Counted from the stretch's first letter, positions 31,515 through 41,775 are shown. The stretch is DNA of 52,203 nucleotides from Kordiimonadaceae bacterium (GCA_030148905.1 JASBSO010000012.1:1-52203), one strand, 5' to 3'. Notes: generated by a model from the sequence alone, not told the origin. Translations and numbers: made by a program.

Positions 31515-31964
31515 ATGCTGCCAACCACCGACCACAGCCTGGACTGGCTTTATGAGTATTACCCGGACCATCTGGTGACGCGGTTTTTGCAGTCTGCCAA
31601 ATTTGACGGCGCCGTATTGGTGGATGATTTTTCCCCGATCGACCATGCCGGGATATTGCCGCACGTGTTCACCTTGCGCGATGAAGGGACAAGCTTTCGC
31701 TATACCTATACCGGGTCGTGGGTGGACACCGTGGCGGGGGTGGACTTCGATACCCGCAATAAGAGCCTGCACGATGTCGTCTCGCCCAAGCGGGTGGACG
31801 AGCGCCTGGCGGTCCTGCGCACAATTGTCGACGAGCGACGCATGATCATTCAAAGTGAAAGCGTACCCGTTGACGACCGCGCGCATGTACCTGTGCTGTT
31901 TGTCGGCTTTCCGCTAGGGCCAGCGCATATCTCGGACGTGTGCTGTATCATGTCCAAGCTTTGA
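31515..31964 (+). CDS. Solo PAS-like protein C
   Basis: A 149-residue soluble protein related to the two PAS-like proteins at 27.7-28.7 kb: LDWLYEYYPDHLVTRFLQS opens it, FRYTYTGSWVDTVAG matches their C/Y-TYMGS-x-V-E-Q strand-helix junction, and ISDVCCIMSKL ends it. It diverges from marR and shares the region holding the MarR operator. GAGG lies eight bases before the ATG. It has no output domain. The divergence from copies A and B is substantial, so it is an older family member. Confidence 0.7.
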   Translation: MLPTTDHSLDWLYEYYPDHLVTRFLQSAKFDGAVLVDDFSPIDHAGILPHVFTLRDEGTSFRYTYTGSWVDTVAGVDFDTRNKSLHDVVSPKRVDERLAVLRTIVDERRMIIQSESVPVDDRAHVPVLFVGFPLGPAHISDVCCIMSKL

Positions 31965-31985
31965 GGCGGGTACGCGGCCTTGGCC

Positions 31986-32014
31986 TTGACTTTGCCGCCT
32001 GGCTCTTGTATCTC
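31986..32014 (+). promoter_or_regulatory. Candidate promoter of rpmB
   Basis: TTGACT (31986-31991) and TATCTC (32009-32014) with a 17-base spacer, about 80 bases before rpmB. Confidence 0.5.
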
Positions 32015-32094
32015 CGCGCGACTTAACCGGTCCTTTGACCCTGATTGAAAGACTCGCCCGCGCCCGCCGCTGGCAGAGAAAAAAGGATAAAATC

Positions 32095-32391
32095 ATGGCT
32101 CGTGTATGCGAACTGACCGGCAAGCGCGTGATGACGGGAAACAATGTGAGCCACGCTCATAACAAAACCCGCCGCCGCTTCTTGCCAAACCTGACCAAAG
32201 CCACGCTGATCTCCGACGCGCTCGGACGCTCGTTCAGCTTCAAGCTGTCGACCCACGCCCTGCGTTCGGTGGAACACACCGGCGGTCTCGACAATTTCCT
32301 CTTGAAGGCGCGCGATGAAAATCTGTCGCAAAACGCCCTGAAGGTGAAACGTCAGGTCAAGAAGGCGCAGGCGGAAGCCGCTGCTGCCTAA
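32095..32391 (+). CDS. rpmB: 50S ribosomal protein L28
   Basis: A 98-residue basic protein beginning [21 protein letters not shown], the conserved L28 start, and continuing [20 protein letters not shown]. It is a 23S rRNA-binding protein of the large subunit. AAGGA lies eight bases before the ATG. The length is typical of the alphaproteobacterial form with a C-terminal extension rich in Lys and Ala. A strong terminator follows after 33 bases. Confidence 0.98.
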   Translation: MARVCELTGKRVMTGNNVSHAHNKTRRRFLPNLTKATLISDALGRSFSFKLSTHALRSVEHTGGLDNFLLKARDENLSQNALKVKRQVKKAQAEAAAA

Positions 32392-32424
32392 GCCGACAGC
32401 CCGGCTTTTCAAAGATTTCAAAGA

Positions 32425-32454
32425 CGCTGCGAACCCCGGTTCGCGGCGTTTTTT
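32425..32454 (+). terminator. Intrinsic terminator of rpmB
   Basis: Nine-base arms (32425-32433 and 32440-32448, one G-T pair) with a CCCCGG loop, followed by six T. It lies 33 bases after the rpmB stop. Confidence 0.92.
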
Positions 32455-32512
32455 GTATGGCACCCGCCCACGGCATGATAGGATTTGATGCATTGACCAC
32501 GGGGACGGTCTT

Positions 32513-32521
32513 GGGGGGGGG
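32513..32521 (+). repeat. G9 homopolymer before the channel gene start
   Basis: Nine consecutive G end five bases before the GTG start at 32526. They form the only Shine-Dalgarno-like purine run. An in-frame ATG at 32475 would place the tract inside the coding region. Confidence 0.8.
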
Positions 32522-32525
32522 TGTT

Positions 32526-33278
32526 GTGCGCAAATTATCTGTCATCCGACGCTATATCCGTCGCGCGCTTGGTGATTTTAGCGGTAACGACGGCACCATG
32601 TCGTTTCTGAATAAGTGTATCTTCGCCGTAATCGCCGTATCGCTGATCAGCGCCGTAATCGAGACCGAACCAACCCTGCAGAACGCGCTGCCCTTCATAT
32701 GGTTGAATGTGGGCTTTGCCCTATTCTTTAGTGCCGAATTTGTCATCCGCCTTTGGGCCTTTACCGGCCGGTATCACATTGACGGCGCGATCAAGCGGTT
32801 ACCGCCTGATGTCCGCGGCATTCTGGCGCTGGACCTGGTGGTGGTGTCCTTTTGGGTCGGATCAGTTTCAGAAATTTTCCTGCTGCGATTTCTGCGTCTG
32901 GTCTTGCTTATTCGCCTGATGGAAGTGCCGGTTATCGCTGCAGCACTGCGCGACCTGGCGGCGGCTGTATATTCGCGCCGCGGCGAGCTGGCCGTCAGTT
33001 TAATTTTCGCCGCCATCATCATGTTTGTGGCGGCTGTGGCGCTCTACTTGATTGAGGGTCGTATCCAACCCGACGCCTTTGGCAGCATCCCCAGAGCCCT
33101 GTGGTGGGGGGTCGCAACGCTGACTACTGTTGGCTACGGCGATGTCTTCCCGGTCACCGCGCTTGGTAAATGCGCCGCTGCGATTTTCGCGCTTGCGGGC
33201 ATTGGTGTTGTCGCCCTACCCGCCGGGATTTTCGCCTCTGCGCTCGTTGACCGGTTGGGCAAAACATCTGCGCCCTGA
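32526..33278 (+). CDS. Voltage-sensor-type potassium channel (6TM Kv-like)
   Basis: A 250-residue membrane protein of the bacterial ion-transport (Kv-like) family. Hydrophobic segments correspond to S1-S4; the S4-like segment LLRFLRLVLLIRLMEV keeps arginines every third position. After S5 comes the pore with the potassium selectivity filter TTVGYGD (residues 200-206), and S6 follows. The start is taken as GTG at 32526 behind the G9 tract; an ATG at 32475 is also in frame. It stands alone between rpmB and the convergent phytase-like gene. Confidence 0.88.
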   Translation: MRKLSVIRRYIRRALGDFSGNDGTMSFLNKCIFAVIAVSLISAVIETEPTLQNALPFIWLNVGFALFFSAEFVIRLWAFTGRYHIDGAIKRLPPDVRGILALDLVVVSFWVGSVSEIFLLRFLRLVLLIRLMEVPVIAAALRDLAAAVYSRRGELAVSLIFAAIIMFVAAVALYLIEGRIQPDAFGSIPRALWWGVATLTTVGYGDVFPVTALGKCAAAIFALAGIGVVALPAGIFASALVDRLGKTSAP

Positions 33279-33296
33279 AGGCCAAGGACACTGTGG

Positions 33297-34280
33297 TCAT
33301 GAACCGGGGTCAAGAATCTCAAACACCATCAACAGCGTGCGCTGCAGCGGTGAGAAATTGTCGTCCGACACCACCCACAGGCGCGGGCCATTTTCGCCGC
33401 CTGTGACCGCAACCCCTTCAATATTGTCGATATTGAGGGGCGGCGTAATCCGCGCCAGTTCAACCGGTGTGATGCGCGCCCCCGCCACCGCTGCGCGCGC
33501 CGGAAAGCGCAGCACCGCGATCGACACCCCGTCCACCACCGAATAGCGCCGCGCGGTGACGATGATATCGCCATTCGGCAGGCTGGCGGCGCTGGTTGGG
33601 GCGTGGTCTTTCGGCACCTGCAGGAAAAATTCCTGCGGCTGGCGGCGATAATCCATCACCCATCCGCGCGCCAGCCCGGCCGGTGCGCCGCGCTCGGCAA
33701 GCATAATCAGCCGAGCGTCGCGGTCCCAGGTCAGGGCCTCGAGCCCGCCATTTTCGGGCAGGCTGCGGAAAAATTCTGGCCCGAGCGCGGGGATCGGCTC
33801 GGCAAGCTGGCCCTGCTGCCATACGCGCTCGACGCTGTGTTTGTCCTCGCGGCTGATCACATAGCCAAAGGGCGGGGTGAAGGCCATGTCCTCCACATCG
33901 CGGAACCGGTCACGGTCATCGGTTTCGGGAGCAAAGCGGGCAAAGGGCTCGAGCGTGGCATCCACAAATACCGACTGGTCGCCGCTCAGGACGGCGTTGA
34001 ACCAGACGCCCGCATCATTGAGCATCACAATCTGGTCGCCGCGCACGTCGATCGCGCTAAAGCCGCCAAAGGCCGGCGAGGGTGAGGTCAGATGCCAGCC
34101 CTGAACGAAGCGCAGTGTGCCAATGTCGCGTTTGCGCGGGTCTTCAGGGTCCAACAGGATAGGCGCCGCCTTCACCTCGATCGGGGTGCGGATCAGCACG
34201 CGGGCCTTGACCGATTCGGCACCGCAGGCAGACACCAAAACTGCAGCCAGCAGGGTCATGACGGCCAAAACCCTGGTCAT
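33297..34280 (-). CDS. Esterase-like activity of phytase family lipoprotein
   Basis: A 327-residue protein. The N-terminus has a lipoprotein signal with lipobox VSAC ([10 protein letters not shown]), so it is anchored in an envelope membrane. The rest forms a beta-propeller of the phytase-like esterase family (PF13449 type): [45 protein letters not shown] and [10 protein letters not shown] are its recurring blocks with acidic metal-binding residues. The substrate is unknown. Its start overlaps the cobT stop by four bases, and this cobT-neighbour position is common in alphaproteobacteria. Confidence 0.86.
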   Translation of the reverse strand: MTRVLAVMTLLAAVLVSACGAESVKARVLIRTPIEVKAAPILLDPEDPRKRDIGTLRFVQGWHLTSPSPAFGGFSAIDVRGDQIVMLNDAGVWFNAVLSGDQSVFVDATLEPFARFAPETDDRDRFRDVEDMAFTPPFGYVISREDKHSVERVWQQGQLAEPIPALGPEFFRSLPENGGLEALTWDRDARLIMLAERGAPAGLARGWVMDYRRQPQEFFLQVPKDHAPTSAASLPNGDIIVTARRYSVVDGVSIAVLRFPARAAVAGARITPVELARITPPLNIDNIEGVAVTGGENGPRLWVVSDDNFSPLQRTLLMVFEILDPGS

Positions 34281-36145
34281 GCGCGCCGCCCCTGTGCGCT
34301 GGGCGGTTGCTGGTCAAACAGGCTGGCAAGCTGATCGGTCATCGCACCACCCAATTGTTCTGCATCCAAAATGGTAACGGCCCGTTTATAATAGCGCGTG
34401 ACGTCATGACCAATGCCTATTGCAGTCAATTCGATGGGCGACCGATCCTCGATCCAGTGGATGACCTGACGCAGGTGGTTTTCCAGATAGGTGCCATTAT
34501 TGGCGCTGAGCGTGCTGTCGTCCACCGGCGCACCGTCAGAGATCACCATCAGAATGCGGCGTTCTTCGGGGCGGGCCAGCAAGCGGTTATGCGCCCAGAT
34601 CAACGCCTCGCCGTCGATATTTTCTTTCAGCATGCCTTCGCGCATCATCAGGCCCAGATTGCGCCTTGCGCGCCGCCACGGGGCATCGGCGGTTTTATAG
34701 ATGATATGCAATAGGTCGTTGAGCCGCCCCGGTGCCATGGGCCGCCCGGCATCAAGCCAGGCCTCGCGGCTTTGCCCACCCTTCCAGGCGCGGGTGGTAA
34801 AGCCCAAAATCTCCACCGATACCCCGCAGCGCTCCAGCGTGCGCGCCAGAATGTCGGCGGAAATGGCGGCAATGGAAATCGGCCGCCCGCGCATCGACCC
34901 CGAATTGTCCAGAAGCAGCGTCACCACGGTATCGCGAAACTCGGTTTCCGATTCGAGCTTGTAGCTGAGCGGAGTGGTCGGATTGGCAACAACGCGGGCC
35001 AGACGCGCGGCATCCAGCATCCCTTCCTCGAGGTCAAATTTCCAGTGGCGGCGCTGCTGTGCCATCAGGCGGCGCTGCAGGCGGTTGGCCAATTTGGACA
35101 CCGCGCCCGACAGCTGCACCATCTGCTGGTCAAGATAGCGGCGCAGCCGGTCCAGCTCTTCCTGGTCGCACAAATCCTCGGCGCGCAGCACTTCGTCAAA
35201 CTGATCGGTAAACACCTTGTAAAAGGGCGCATCGGGCAGCGTCTCAAAGGGCCGGTTGGGCCGCCAGGGGATCGAGCCGCGCTGCTCGCCGTCGCCCGCG
35301 GCGGCGTCCATATCGTCGGTGGGCTCGACCGAGGTTTCGCCGTCGGCGTCGCCGGTTTCCTGCTCTTCGCTGTCGGACTGTTCGCCCGATTCGGACCCGC
35401 CGGCATCCTCGCCCGCATCTTCGCCGCGCGGGCCGTCGGGCGGCGTATCGCCCGCCTGATCGGACGTATCGCTGTCGTCGTCCTGCTCGTTTTCGCCATC
35501 AAAATCATCGCCCGCCTCGTCGCCGATCAAATCGGCGATCAGGCTGCGCGCCAGTTTGGACACCGCCTGCTGGTCGTCCGCCCGGTCGGCCATATCGTCC
35601 AGATAATGACCGATTTTTTCCTCAAGCCAGCCGCGCTCGCCCGCCAGCCGCGATAACGCAGACGCCGGGGGTGGTGTGCCGGTCAGTTTTTCCCGCACCA
35701 TCAAGGCCACCAGTTCCGGCAGCGGCGGCGCGTCGCCAGCATCCGGCCGGTCCAGCCCCGCCGCCTTGCAGCGCTGTTCGATAACCGGTTCCAGATTTTG
35801 CCCCACACCCCGGTAAAGCCGGGCGCCGTAGGATTCGGCGCGGGCTTCCTCGACCGCATCAAAGATTTTGCGCCCCAGCGCCTGTTTGGGGGCAAGGCGG
35901 GCATGCACCCCGGCATCATGAAAGCGCATCCGCATGGCGGCCGCGTCGGCCTCGCCGCGGATACGGCGCACATCGGCAAGCGCGGCAGAACTTGAGAGTT
36001 GCGGCAGGCGCAGTTCGCCCGCTTTCATCCCCGGGGTGTCGGAGGAAAAGCGCACCGACAGGTTTTGCTCTTCCGACAGGGCGCGAAAGGTGTTCGCAAT
36101 GGCGGCCTCGAAGGCCTCGCGTTTTTTGCCGCCTTGATCGCTCAT
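34277..36145 (-). CDS. cobT: Cobaltochelatase subunit CobT
   Basis: A 622-residue protein. A helical N-terminal domain is followed by a highly acidic stretch of Asp, Glu, Gly and Ser (about residues 210-290) and a C-terminal von Willebrand A domain with the MIDAS motif [12 protein letters not shown] (D-x-S-x-S). CobT with CobS forms the AAA+ chaperone that drives CobN to insert cobalt into hydrogenobyrinic acid a,c-diamide in aerobic B12 synthesis. cobN is not in this window. It starts 15 bases after the cobS stop. Confidence 0.95.
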   Translation of the reverse strand: MSDQGGKKREAFEAAIANTFRALSEEQNLSVRFSSDTPGMKAGELRLPQLSSSAALADVRRIRGEADAAAMRMRFHDAGVHARLAPKQALGRKIFDAVEEARAESYGARLYRGVGQNLEPVIEQRCKAAGLDRPDAGDAPPLPELVALMVREKLTGTPPPASALSRLAGERGWLEEKIGHYLDDMADRADDQQAVSKLARSLIADLIGDEAGDDFDGENEQDDDSDTSDQAGDTPPDGPRGEDAGEDAGGSESGEQSDSEEQETGDADGETSVEPTDDMDAAAGDGEQRGSIPWRPNRPFETLPDAPFYKVFTDQFDEVLRAEDLCDQEELDRLRRYLDQQMVQLSGAVSKLANRLQRRLMAQQRRHWKFDLEEGMLDAARLARVVANPTTPLSYKLESETEFRDTVVTLLLDNSGSMRGRPISIAAISADILARTLERCGVSVEILGFTTRAWKGGQSREAWLDAGRPMAPGRLNDLLHIIYKTADAPWRRARRNLGLMMREGMLKENIDGEALIWAHNRLLARPEERRILMVISDGAPVDDSTLSANNGTYLENHLRQVIHWIEDRSPIELTAIGIGHDVTRYYKRAVTILDAEQLGGAMTDQLASLFDQQPPSAQGRRA

Positions 36146-36160
36146 TGATCGCTCACCGGC

Positions 36161-37165
36161 TTAGTCGGCCTGCACCGCCTGTGTGCCGGTCGATTCGGGC
36201 AGGTCCTGACCGAAACAGCGCTGATAATATTCAGCCACCGTACCGCGTTCGGTTTCATCGCATTTGTTCAAAAAACTGAGCCGAAACGCGAACCCAACAT
36301 CGCCGAAAATACGGGCATTTTGCGCCCAGCTGAGCACCGTACGCGGGCTCATCACGGTGGAAATATCCCCGATCATAAAGCCTTCGCGGGTCAGGTCGGC
36401 AACGCGCACCATATTGGCCAGCGTGGTTTTGCCCTCCTCGCTGTCGCCGTAGCTGGGCTCCTTGGCCAGCATGATGTTGGTCTCGACGTCGTGCTCCAGA
36501 TAATTGAGCGTGGTCACAATATGCCAGCGGTCCATCTGGCCCTGGTTGATTTGCTGGGTACCGTGATAGAGCCCGGTGGTGTCGCCGAGCCCGACGGTGT
36601 TGGCGGTGGCAAAAATCCGGAAGGCCGGGTGCGGGCGGATGACGCGGCTTTGATCCAGAAGCGTCAGCTTGCCCTCCACCTCCAGCACACGCTGGATCAC
36701 AAACATCACATCGGGGCGACCGGCGTCATATTCGTCAAACACAATTGCGGTGTTGGATTGCAGGGCATAAGGCAGGATGCCTTCCTGAAATTCGGTCACC
36801 TGCTTGCCGTCTTTCAGCACGATGGCATCCTTGCCCACCAGGTCGATCCGGCTGATATGGCTATCCAGATTAACCCGGATGGTGGGCCAGTTGAGGCGCG
36901 CCGCCACCTGTTCGATATGCGTCGACTTGCCGGTGCCGTGATAGCCCTGCACCATCACCCGGCGATTGTGGGCAAAACCGGCAAGAATGGCGAGCGTGGT
37001 ATCGGGGTCGAAAACATAAGTCTCGTCAACATCGGGGACATGGGGGTCGCGCTCGGAAAAGGCGGGCACGCGCATGTCTACATCGATGCCAAACACATCG
37101 CGCACCGAAACATCGGTGTCGGGAACACCGGAAATCGCCTGGTTTTCAGCCGTCGCAAAATTCAT
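36161..37165 (-). CDS. cobS: Cobaltochelatase subunit CobS (AAA+ ATPase)
   Basis: A 334-residue AAA+ ATPase. Walker A is GYHGTGKST (residues 74-82), Walker B is [12 protein letters not shown], and sensor-type residues follow at [11 protein letters not shown]. It forms rings with CobT and uses ATP for cobalt insertion. I placed the start at 37165 because GAGGAA lies eight bases upstream; the outer ATG at 37174 would have no room. It leads the cobS-cobT-phytase-like transcript and faces bolA. Confidence 0.96.
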   Translation of the reverse strand: MNFATAENQAISGVPDTDVSVRDVFGIDVDMRVPAFSERDPHVPDVDETYVFDPDTTLAILAGFAHNRRVMVQGYHGTGKSTHIEQVAARLNWPTIRVNLDSHISRIDLVGKDAIVLKDGKQVTEFQEGILPYALQSNTAIVFDEYDAGRPDVMFVIQRVLEVEGKLTLLDQSRVIRPHPAFRIFATANTVGLGDTTGLYHGTQQINQGQMDRWHIVTTLNYLEHDVETNIMLAKEPSYGDSEEGKTTLANMVRVADLTREGFMIGDISTVMSPRTVLSWAQNARIFGDVGFAFRLSFLNKCDETERGTVAEYYQRCFGQDLPESTGTQAVQAD

Positions 37166-37358
37166 GAAAATCATTCCTCAGGACAATGGACACCAGGACA
37201 GGCTTGCGCCGGGCAAGTGGACTGCCTAGTCTTAAAAAAACGCGTCAGCCTAACGCCCCGATCGCAGGCTTGCAAAGCCTTCTCGCGGGCGCGGATCAGA
37301 ATCCTGAAAGACCCTTACGGAAATCAGGGCGCACACAAACCCAGCGAAATGGAAGTCC

Positions 37359-37628
37359 ATGTCTGTCGAAGAGACCATTCGAGAAAAACTGACCGCCGCC
37401 TTTGCCCCCAGCCTGCTGGAGGTGATCAACGAATCAGACAAGCACCGCGGCCATGCGGGCAGCCCTGGAACGGGCGAAAGTCATTTTGCGGTCAAAATTG
37501 AAGCCGCCGCCTTTGCAGGCACCAGCCGGATTGCGCGTCAGCGCATGGTGATGGCCGCGCTTGAAGACGAGCTTGCCGGCCCCGTGCACGCGCTCTCCAT
37601 CAAGGCGGATGCCCCGGCGCACGACTAA
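37359..37628 (+). CDS. bolA: BolA-family protein
   Basis: An 89-residue protein of the BolA/IbaG fold: LTAAFAPSLLEVINESDKHRGHAG holds the conserved histidine that, with a monothiol glutaredoxin, can share a [2Fe-2S] cluster, and ARQRMVMAALEDEL is the C-terminal helix. GGAAG precedes the ATG. It is divergent from cobS. In many alphaproteobacteria a J-domain protein gene lies between; none fits in the 193-base gap here. Confidence 0.9.
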   Translation: MSVEETIREKLTAAFAPSLLEVINESDKHRGHAGSPGTGESHFAVKIEAAAFAGTSRIARQRMVMAALEDELAGPVHALSIKADAPAHD

Positions 37629-37636
37629 TCATCGTG

Positions 37637-37671
37637 CCCCGAAAGGGGTGGCGAGCAGCACGAAGTCGTGC
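37637..37671. other. Two small hairpins between bolA and the small membrane protein gene
   Basis: CCCC-GAAA-GGGG (37637-37648) and GCACGA/TCGTGC (37658-37671). Their order fits termination of bolA or of the minus-strand small gene; neither side has a long T-tract. Confidence 0.35.
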
Positions 37672-37683
37672 GCAATCGGCCTT

Positions 37684-37788
37684 TTAAAATCCGCGGCGTG
37701 CGGCTTCGCGGCTCGCCCAGAGGCCACCTATCGCTGCCAGGCTAAGAGCGGCGACCCCTATCACATCTGCAAATGCTGAAATGTCCAT
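37684..37788 (-). CDS. Unlisted 34-residue single-helix membrane protein
   Basis: A short ORF of 34 codons plus stop that I found by hand. It reads MDISAFADVIGVAALS, then LAAIGGLWASREAARRGF. One membrane helix (about residues 8-24) ends in a tryptophan and is followed by a positive tail (Arg, Arg, Arg), which would keep the C-terminus in the cytoplasm. GGAG lies seven bases before the ATG. The length, topology and ribosome site are those of small regulatory membrane proteins, but I recognise no family. It stands alone between convergent bolA and the divergent acnA region. Confidence 0.5.
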   Translation of the reverse strand: MDISAFADVIGVAALSLAAIGGLWASREAARRGF

Positions 37789-37988
37789 GTTTTGTCTCCG
37801 TCCCGATCGGCACCGGTGCCAGCGTCTTTATTGCGCTCAGTCATTGGCGGCGATCGTGGCAAAAGCATGAACGAAGTTGGGCAGAGTGGCGACAGATAGA
37901 GACAATTTTCATGAGTTTGTATCAAAGCTCTGGACATCACCGGGTCTCACCGCATGTCACAGGAATGCGCACAGGGCCTTTGCGGTGA

Positions 37989-38016
37989 TTGCATTCGGCG
38001 CGGCGTGCGGTATAAA
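37989..38016 (+). promoter_or_regulatory. Candidate acnA promoter
   Basis: TTGCAT (37989-37994) and TATAAA (38011-38016) with a 16-base spacer, about 120 bases before acnA. The rest of the 348-base gap upstream (37789-38136) shows no supportable gene. Confidence 0.55.
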
Positions 38017-38027
38017 GCGCCCACAGT

Positions 38028-38047
38028 GGGGGTCTATACGAACCCCC
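38028..38047 (+). promoter_or_regulatory. Hairpin in the acnA leader
   Basis: GGGGGT/ACCCCC arms around an eight-base loop, just after the expected start of transcription. No T-tract follows. It may stabilise or regulate the leader. Confidence 0.4.
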
Positions 38048-38136
38048 GCAGCAGGCTTTTGCCCGACCCCCGCACACCCGTGCGACCTGCCGTTTCATAG
38101 ATGGCGCCTGCGCAGCGCTGTAGAGGAGAAGCACTC

Positions 38137-40818
38137 ATGACAACCGTCGGCACCGACACCTTGGGAACCCGTTCCACCCTGACTGTCGAGGGCAAAGATT
38201 ATGCCTATTATGACCTTGGCAAAGCCGCCGAAACCATTGGCGATATTTCCCGGTTGCCCTTTACGCTGAAGGTGCTTCTGGAAAACCTGCTGCGTCACGA
38301 AGACGGCTCTTCGGTGACCGTCAAGGACATTCAGGCGCTTGCCAACTGGCAAAAAGAGGGTCGGATGAACCACGAAATTGCCTACCGGCCCGCGCGCGTG
38401 CTGATGCAGGATTTCACCGGCGTGCCCGCTGTTGTTGACCTCGCCGCGATGCGCGCCGCGATGAAAGATCTGGGCGGCGATGCGAAAAAGATCAACCCGC
38501 TGGCACAGTGCGACCTGGTGATCGACCACTCGGTGATGGTGGACAAATTTGCGACCCAAAGCGCGTTCAAAGACAATGTCGCGCTGGAGATGGAGCGCAA
38601 CAAAGAACGTTATGAATTTCTGAAATGGGGTCAGGGCTCGTTTGACAATTTTTCGGTTGTGCCCCCTGGCACCGGCATTTGCCACCAGGTAAACCTTGAA
38701 TATCTGGCCCGCGCCGTGTGGTCGACCGAAGACCAGGACGGCACACTGGTGGCCTATCCCGACACCTGCGTCGGCACCGACAGCCACACCACCATGATCA
38801 ACGGCCTCGCCGTTCTGGGGTGGGGCGTTGGCGGTATCGAAGCCGAAGCGGCCATGCTTGGCCAGCCGGTATCGATGCTGATCCCGGAAGTGGTCGGCTT
38901 CAAGCTGACCGGCAAACTGAACGAGGGCATCACCGCCACCGATCTGGTGCTGACCGTTGTGGAAATGCTCCGCAAAAAAGGCGTGGTTGGAAAATTTGTT
39001 GAGTTTTACGGCGACGGCCTTGATCAGCTGACCCTCGCCGACCAGGCCACCATCGCCAATATGGGCCCCGAATATGGTGCCACATGCGGGTTTTTCCCGA
39101 TCAGCCAGACCACCATTGACTATATGCGCTTTACCGGCCGCGCCGAGGACACGCTGTCACTGGTGGAAGCCTATGCCAAGCAGCAGGGCCTGTGGCGCGA
39201 CGCATCGACGCCCGAGCCGGTCTTTACCGACACGCTGGAATTGGACATTTCCACCGTCAAGCCGTCGCTCGCCGGCCCCAAACGCCCGCAAGACCGCGTA
39301 GAACTGGCGAAAGCCGACACTGCATTTGATACGGTTATGGCCGACTTCGACAAAGGCGGCGACACCACCGAATATACGGTTGAGGGCGAAGACTTCACCC
39401 TGACCCACGGCGATGTCTGCATTGCAGCGATTACCAGCTGTACCAACACCTCGAACCCCAGCGTACTGATCGCCGCCGGGCTGGTGGCCAAAAAAGCCAA
39501 TGAACTGGGCCTGACCCGCAAGCCTTGGGTGAAAACGTCGCTGGCCCCCGGCAGCCAGGTGGTGACCGACTATCTGGACCGATCGGGGCTGACCGAGCAT
39601 CTGGACGCGCTCGGCTTTAACCTTGTGGGCTATGGCTGTACGACCTGTATTGGCAATTCGGGCCCGCTGGATGCGCCCATCTCCAAGGCCATTAACGAAA
39701 ACGACCTGGTGTGCACGTCGGTGCTGTCGGGCAACCGGAACTTTGAAGGCCGCGTGAGCCAGGACATCAAGGCCAATTATCTGGCCTCGCCGCCGCTGGT
39801 GGTGATTTACGCCATTGCCGGGTCGATGAAGATCAACGTCACCACCGATGCCATCGGCACCGACAAAGACGGCAAGGATGTGTACCTCAAGGACCTGTGG
39901 CCCACCAACGCCGAAGTGGCCGAGGCCATGCAGGGCGCGCTGACCCGCGAAATGTTTGTCGAGCGCTATGCCAATGTGTTCGACGGCACACCCGAATGGC
40001 AGGCCATCGATGTGACCAAGGGCGAAACCTATGACTGGAACGCCGCCTCGACCTATGTTCAACATCCGCCCTATTTTGAGGGCATGAGCATGGACATCGA
40101 CGAGCCGAGCGATATTGTCGGCGCACGGCCGCTAGCGCTTTTGGGCGAATCGATCACCACCGACCACATCAGCCCGGCAGGGGCCATCAAGGCCGACAGC
40201 CCGGCAGGCAAATATCTGCAAGACCGGCAGGTCGCACCCAAGGATTTCAACAGCTATGGCTCGCGCCGCGGCAATCACGAAGTGATGATGCGCGGCACCT
40301 TTGCCAATATTCGCTTGCGCAATCTGATGGCCCCCGGCACCGAAGGCGGCTGGACAACGCACCAGCCATCGGGCGAGGTGATGTCGATCTTTGAAGCGGC
40401 AGAAAAATACAAGGCCGATAACACGCCGCTGGTGGTCATCGGCGGCACCGAATACGGCACGGGCTCGTCGCGCGACTGGGCGGCAAAAGGGACCATTTTG
40501 CTAGGTGTCAAAGCTGTGATCACTGAAAGCTTTGAGCGGATCCACCGGTCAAACCTTGTCGGGATGGGCGTGTTGCCGTTGGTGTTCAAAGACGGCGACA
40601 ATCGCGAATCGCTGGGTCTGGACGGCACCGAGACCTTTGATATCACCGGGATTGAAGGTGGCCTGAAGCCACAAATGGATCTGGGCGTGACCATCCACTA
40701 TGCGGATGGTCGCAGCAAAGAGATCACCGTGACCTGCCGCCTCGATACCGAAAACGAGGTGACCTACTACAAAAATGGCGGGATTTTGCACTATGTCCTG
40801 CGGCGCCTTGCCGCATAG
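38137..40818 (+). CDS. acnA: Aconitate hydratase AcnA
   Basis: An 893-residue aconitase of the AcnA/IRP1 group, which isomerises citrate and isocitrate in the TCA cycle. The [4Fe-4S] ligands are Cys435 ([10 protein letters not shown]) and Cys501 and Cys504 (YGCTTCIGN). The substrate loop motifs SHTTMINGL and [14 protein letters not shown] are present. AGAGGAGA precedes the ATG. The length is normal. It has a -35/-10 pair and leader hairpin upstream and a strong terminator downstream. Confidence 0.98.
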   Translation: MTTVGTDTLGTRSTLTVEGKDYAYYDLGKAAETIGDISRLPFTLKVLLENLLRHEDGSSVTVKDIQALANWQKEGRMNHEIAYRPARVLMQDFTGVPAVVDLAAMRAAMKDLGGDAKKINPLAQCDLVIDHSVMVDKFATQSAFKDNVALEMERNKERYEFLKWGQGSFDNFSVVPPGTGICHQVNLEYLARAVWSTEDQDGTLVAYPDTCVGTDSHTTMINGLAVLGWGVGGIEAEAAMLGQPVSMLIPEVVGFKLTGKLNEGITATDLVLTVVEMLRKKGVVGKFVEFYGDGLDQLTLADQATIANMGPEYGATCGFFPISQTTIDYMRFTGRAEDTLSLVEAYAKQQGLWRDASTPEPVFTDTLELDISTVKPSLAGPKRPQDRVELAKADTAFDTVMADFDKGGDTTEYTVEGEDFTLTHGDVCIAAITSCTNTSNPSVLIAAGLVAKKANELGLTRKPWVKTSLAPGSQVVTDYLDRSGLTEHLDALGFNLVGYGCTTCIGNSGPLDAPISKAINENDLVCTSVLSGNRNFEGRVSQDIKANYLASPPLVVIYAIAGSMKINVTTDAIGTDKDGKDVYLKDLWPTNAEVAEAMQGALTREMFVERYANVFDGTPEWQAIDVTKGETYDWNAASTYVQHPPYFEGMSMDIDEPSDIVGARPLALLGESITTDHISPAGAIKADSPAGKYLQDRQVAPKDFNSYGSRRGNHEVMMRGTFANIRLRNLMAPGTEGGWTTHQPSGEVMSIFEAAEKYKADNTPLVVIGGTEYGTGSSRDWAAKGTILLGVKAVITESFERIHRSNLVGMGVLPLVFKDGDNRESLGLDGTETFDITGIEGGLKPQMDLGVTIHYADGRSKEITVTCRLDTENEVTYYKNGGILHYVLRRLAA

Positions 40819-40863
40819 ACAATATGGTCTTGGTCTAAAACAGTCACAATTATTTGATGGAAC

Positions 40864-40887
40864 CAGCGCCCGTTTGGGCGCTGTTTT
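40864..40887 (+). terminator. Intrinsic terminator of acnA
   Basis: Perfect eight-base arms CAGCGCCC/GGGCGCTG with a GTTT loop, followed by TTTT, 46 bases past the acnA stop. Confidence 0.9.
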
Positions 40888-40947
40888 CATTGCTCTCACA
40901 CGCAGTTGATTGGCTTGAGAGCAGGGGCGGCGGTTAGGTTCGGGGCT

Positions 40948-41712
40948 ATGTTTTTGAAGTCACTTATATATGCCGCAGCGGCGAGCGCGATGTTGTTTAG
41001 TGCGCCCGCTTCTGCTCAAGAGGCCCAGAATGATGAGCCGCTCAAAGTTGTTGAGTTGTTCACCTCGCAGGGATGCAGCAGCTGTCCGCCTGCTGACGCC
41101 GTGCTGCGCGGGTTGAAGGATCGCGACGACATTTTAGCGCTGTCCTGGGCTGTGGATTATTGGGACCGCCTGGGGTGGAAAGACACCTTTGGTGACCCGC
41201 AACACTCGCGCCGTCAGCGCGCCTACAACAAGCGCATGGGTCGCAGCGGTGTGTATACCCCGCAAATGATCATCGACGGTCGGTATCAGGTTGTGGGCAG
41301 TCGCCGCGACGATGTCGAAGAGGCGATTGTCTCTGCCGATAATGACGAGCACATGATCAGCACGCCGACGGTCCACACCACCGGCGACATGATCGAGATT
41401 GATCTCGCGCCTGCGACCCTGCCGCAAACGGTGGCGGTTCGGATTGTGTGGTATCTGTCCGAGGCGGCGGTCAATGTTCAGCGCGGTGAAAACCGCGGCC
41501 GCGAATTGGTGTACACCAATGTTGTGCGCTACACCGAAATGGCCGAGGACTGGAACGGCGCTGCGCGGACCATTGCCATCGACCCCGAACACGGCGAAAA
41601 GCTGGGGGCCGACCATGTTGCCGTGCTGCTGCATAAGGGGTTTGGCGAAGGCGAAATCCTTGCCGCAGCGAAGATATCGCTGAATGACCCTGCACTAGCC
41701 AGCGGCCGCTAA
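40948..41712 (+). CDS. DUF1223 secreted thioredoxin-fold protein
   Basis: A 254-residue protein with a signal peptide (residues 1-23, ending SAPASAQ). The DUF1223 core KVVELFTSQGCSSCPPADAVL carries a C-x-x-C pair in a thioredoxin-like setting, and VYTPQMIIDGRYQVVGSRR follows. A periplasmic redox or metal role is likely but untested. Many alphaproteobacteria keep this gene just after acnA. The start at 40948 is chosen by the signal peptide; a 14-residue extension is possible. Confidence 0.88.
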   Translation: MFLKSLIYAAAASAMLFSAPASAQEAQNDEPLKVVELFTSQGCSSCPPADAVLRGLKDRDDILALSWAVDYWDRLGWKDTFGDPQHSRRQRAYNKRMGRSGVYTPQMIIDGRYQVVGSRRDDVEEAIVSADNDEHMISTPTVHTTGDMIEIDLAPATLPQTVAVRIVWYLSEAAVNVQRGENRGRELVYTNVVRYTEMAEDWNGAARTIAIDPEHGEKLGADHVAVLLHKGFGEGEILAAAKISLNDPALASGR

Positions 41713-41775
41713 TACCATCACAATCAGACACCGGCAGGCTTGAACACCGGGACGGGAGCGCGCTAGGCTTTGGCC

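Noticed and set aside
32095-32454. Wider ribosomal protein operon at rpmB
   Set aside because: rpmG does not follow; rpmB ends in its own terminator.
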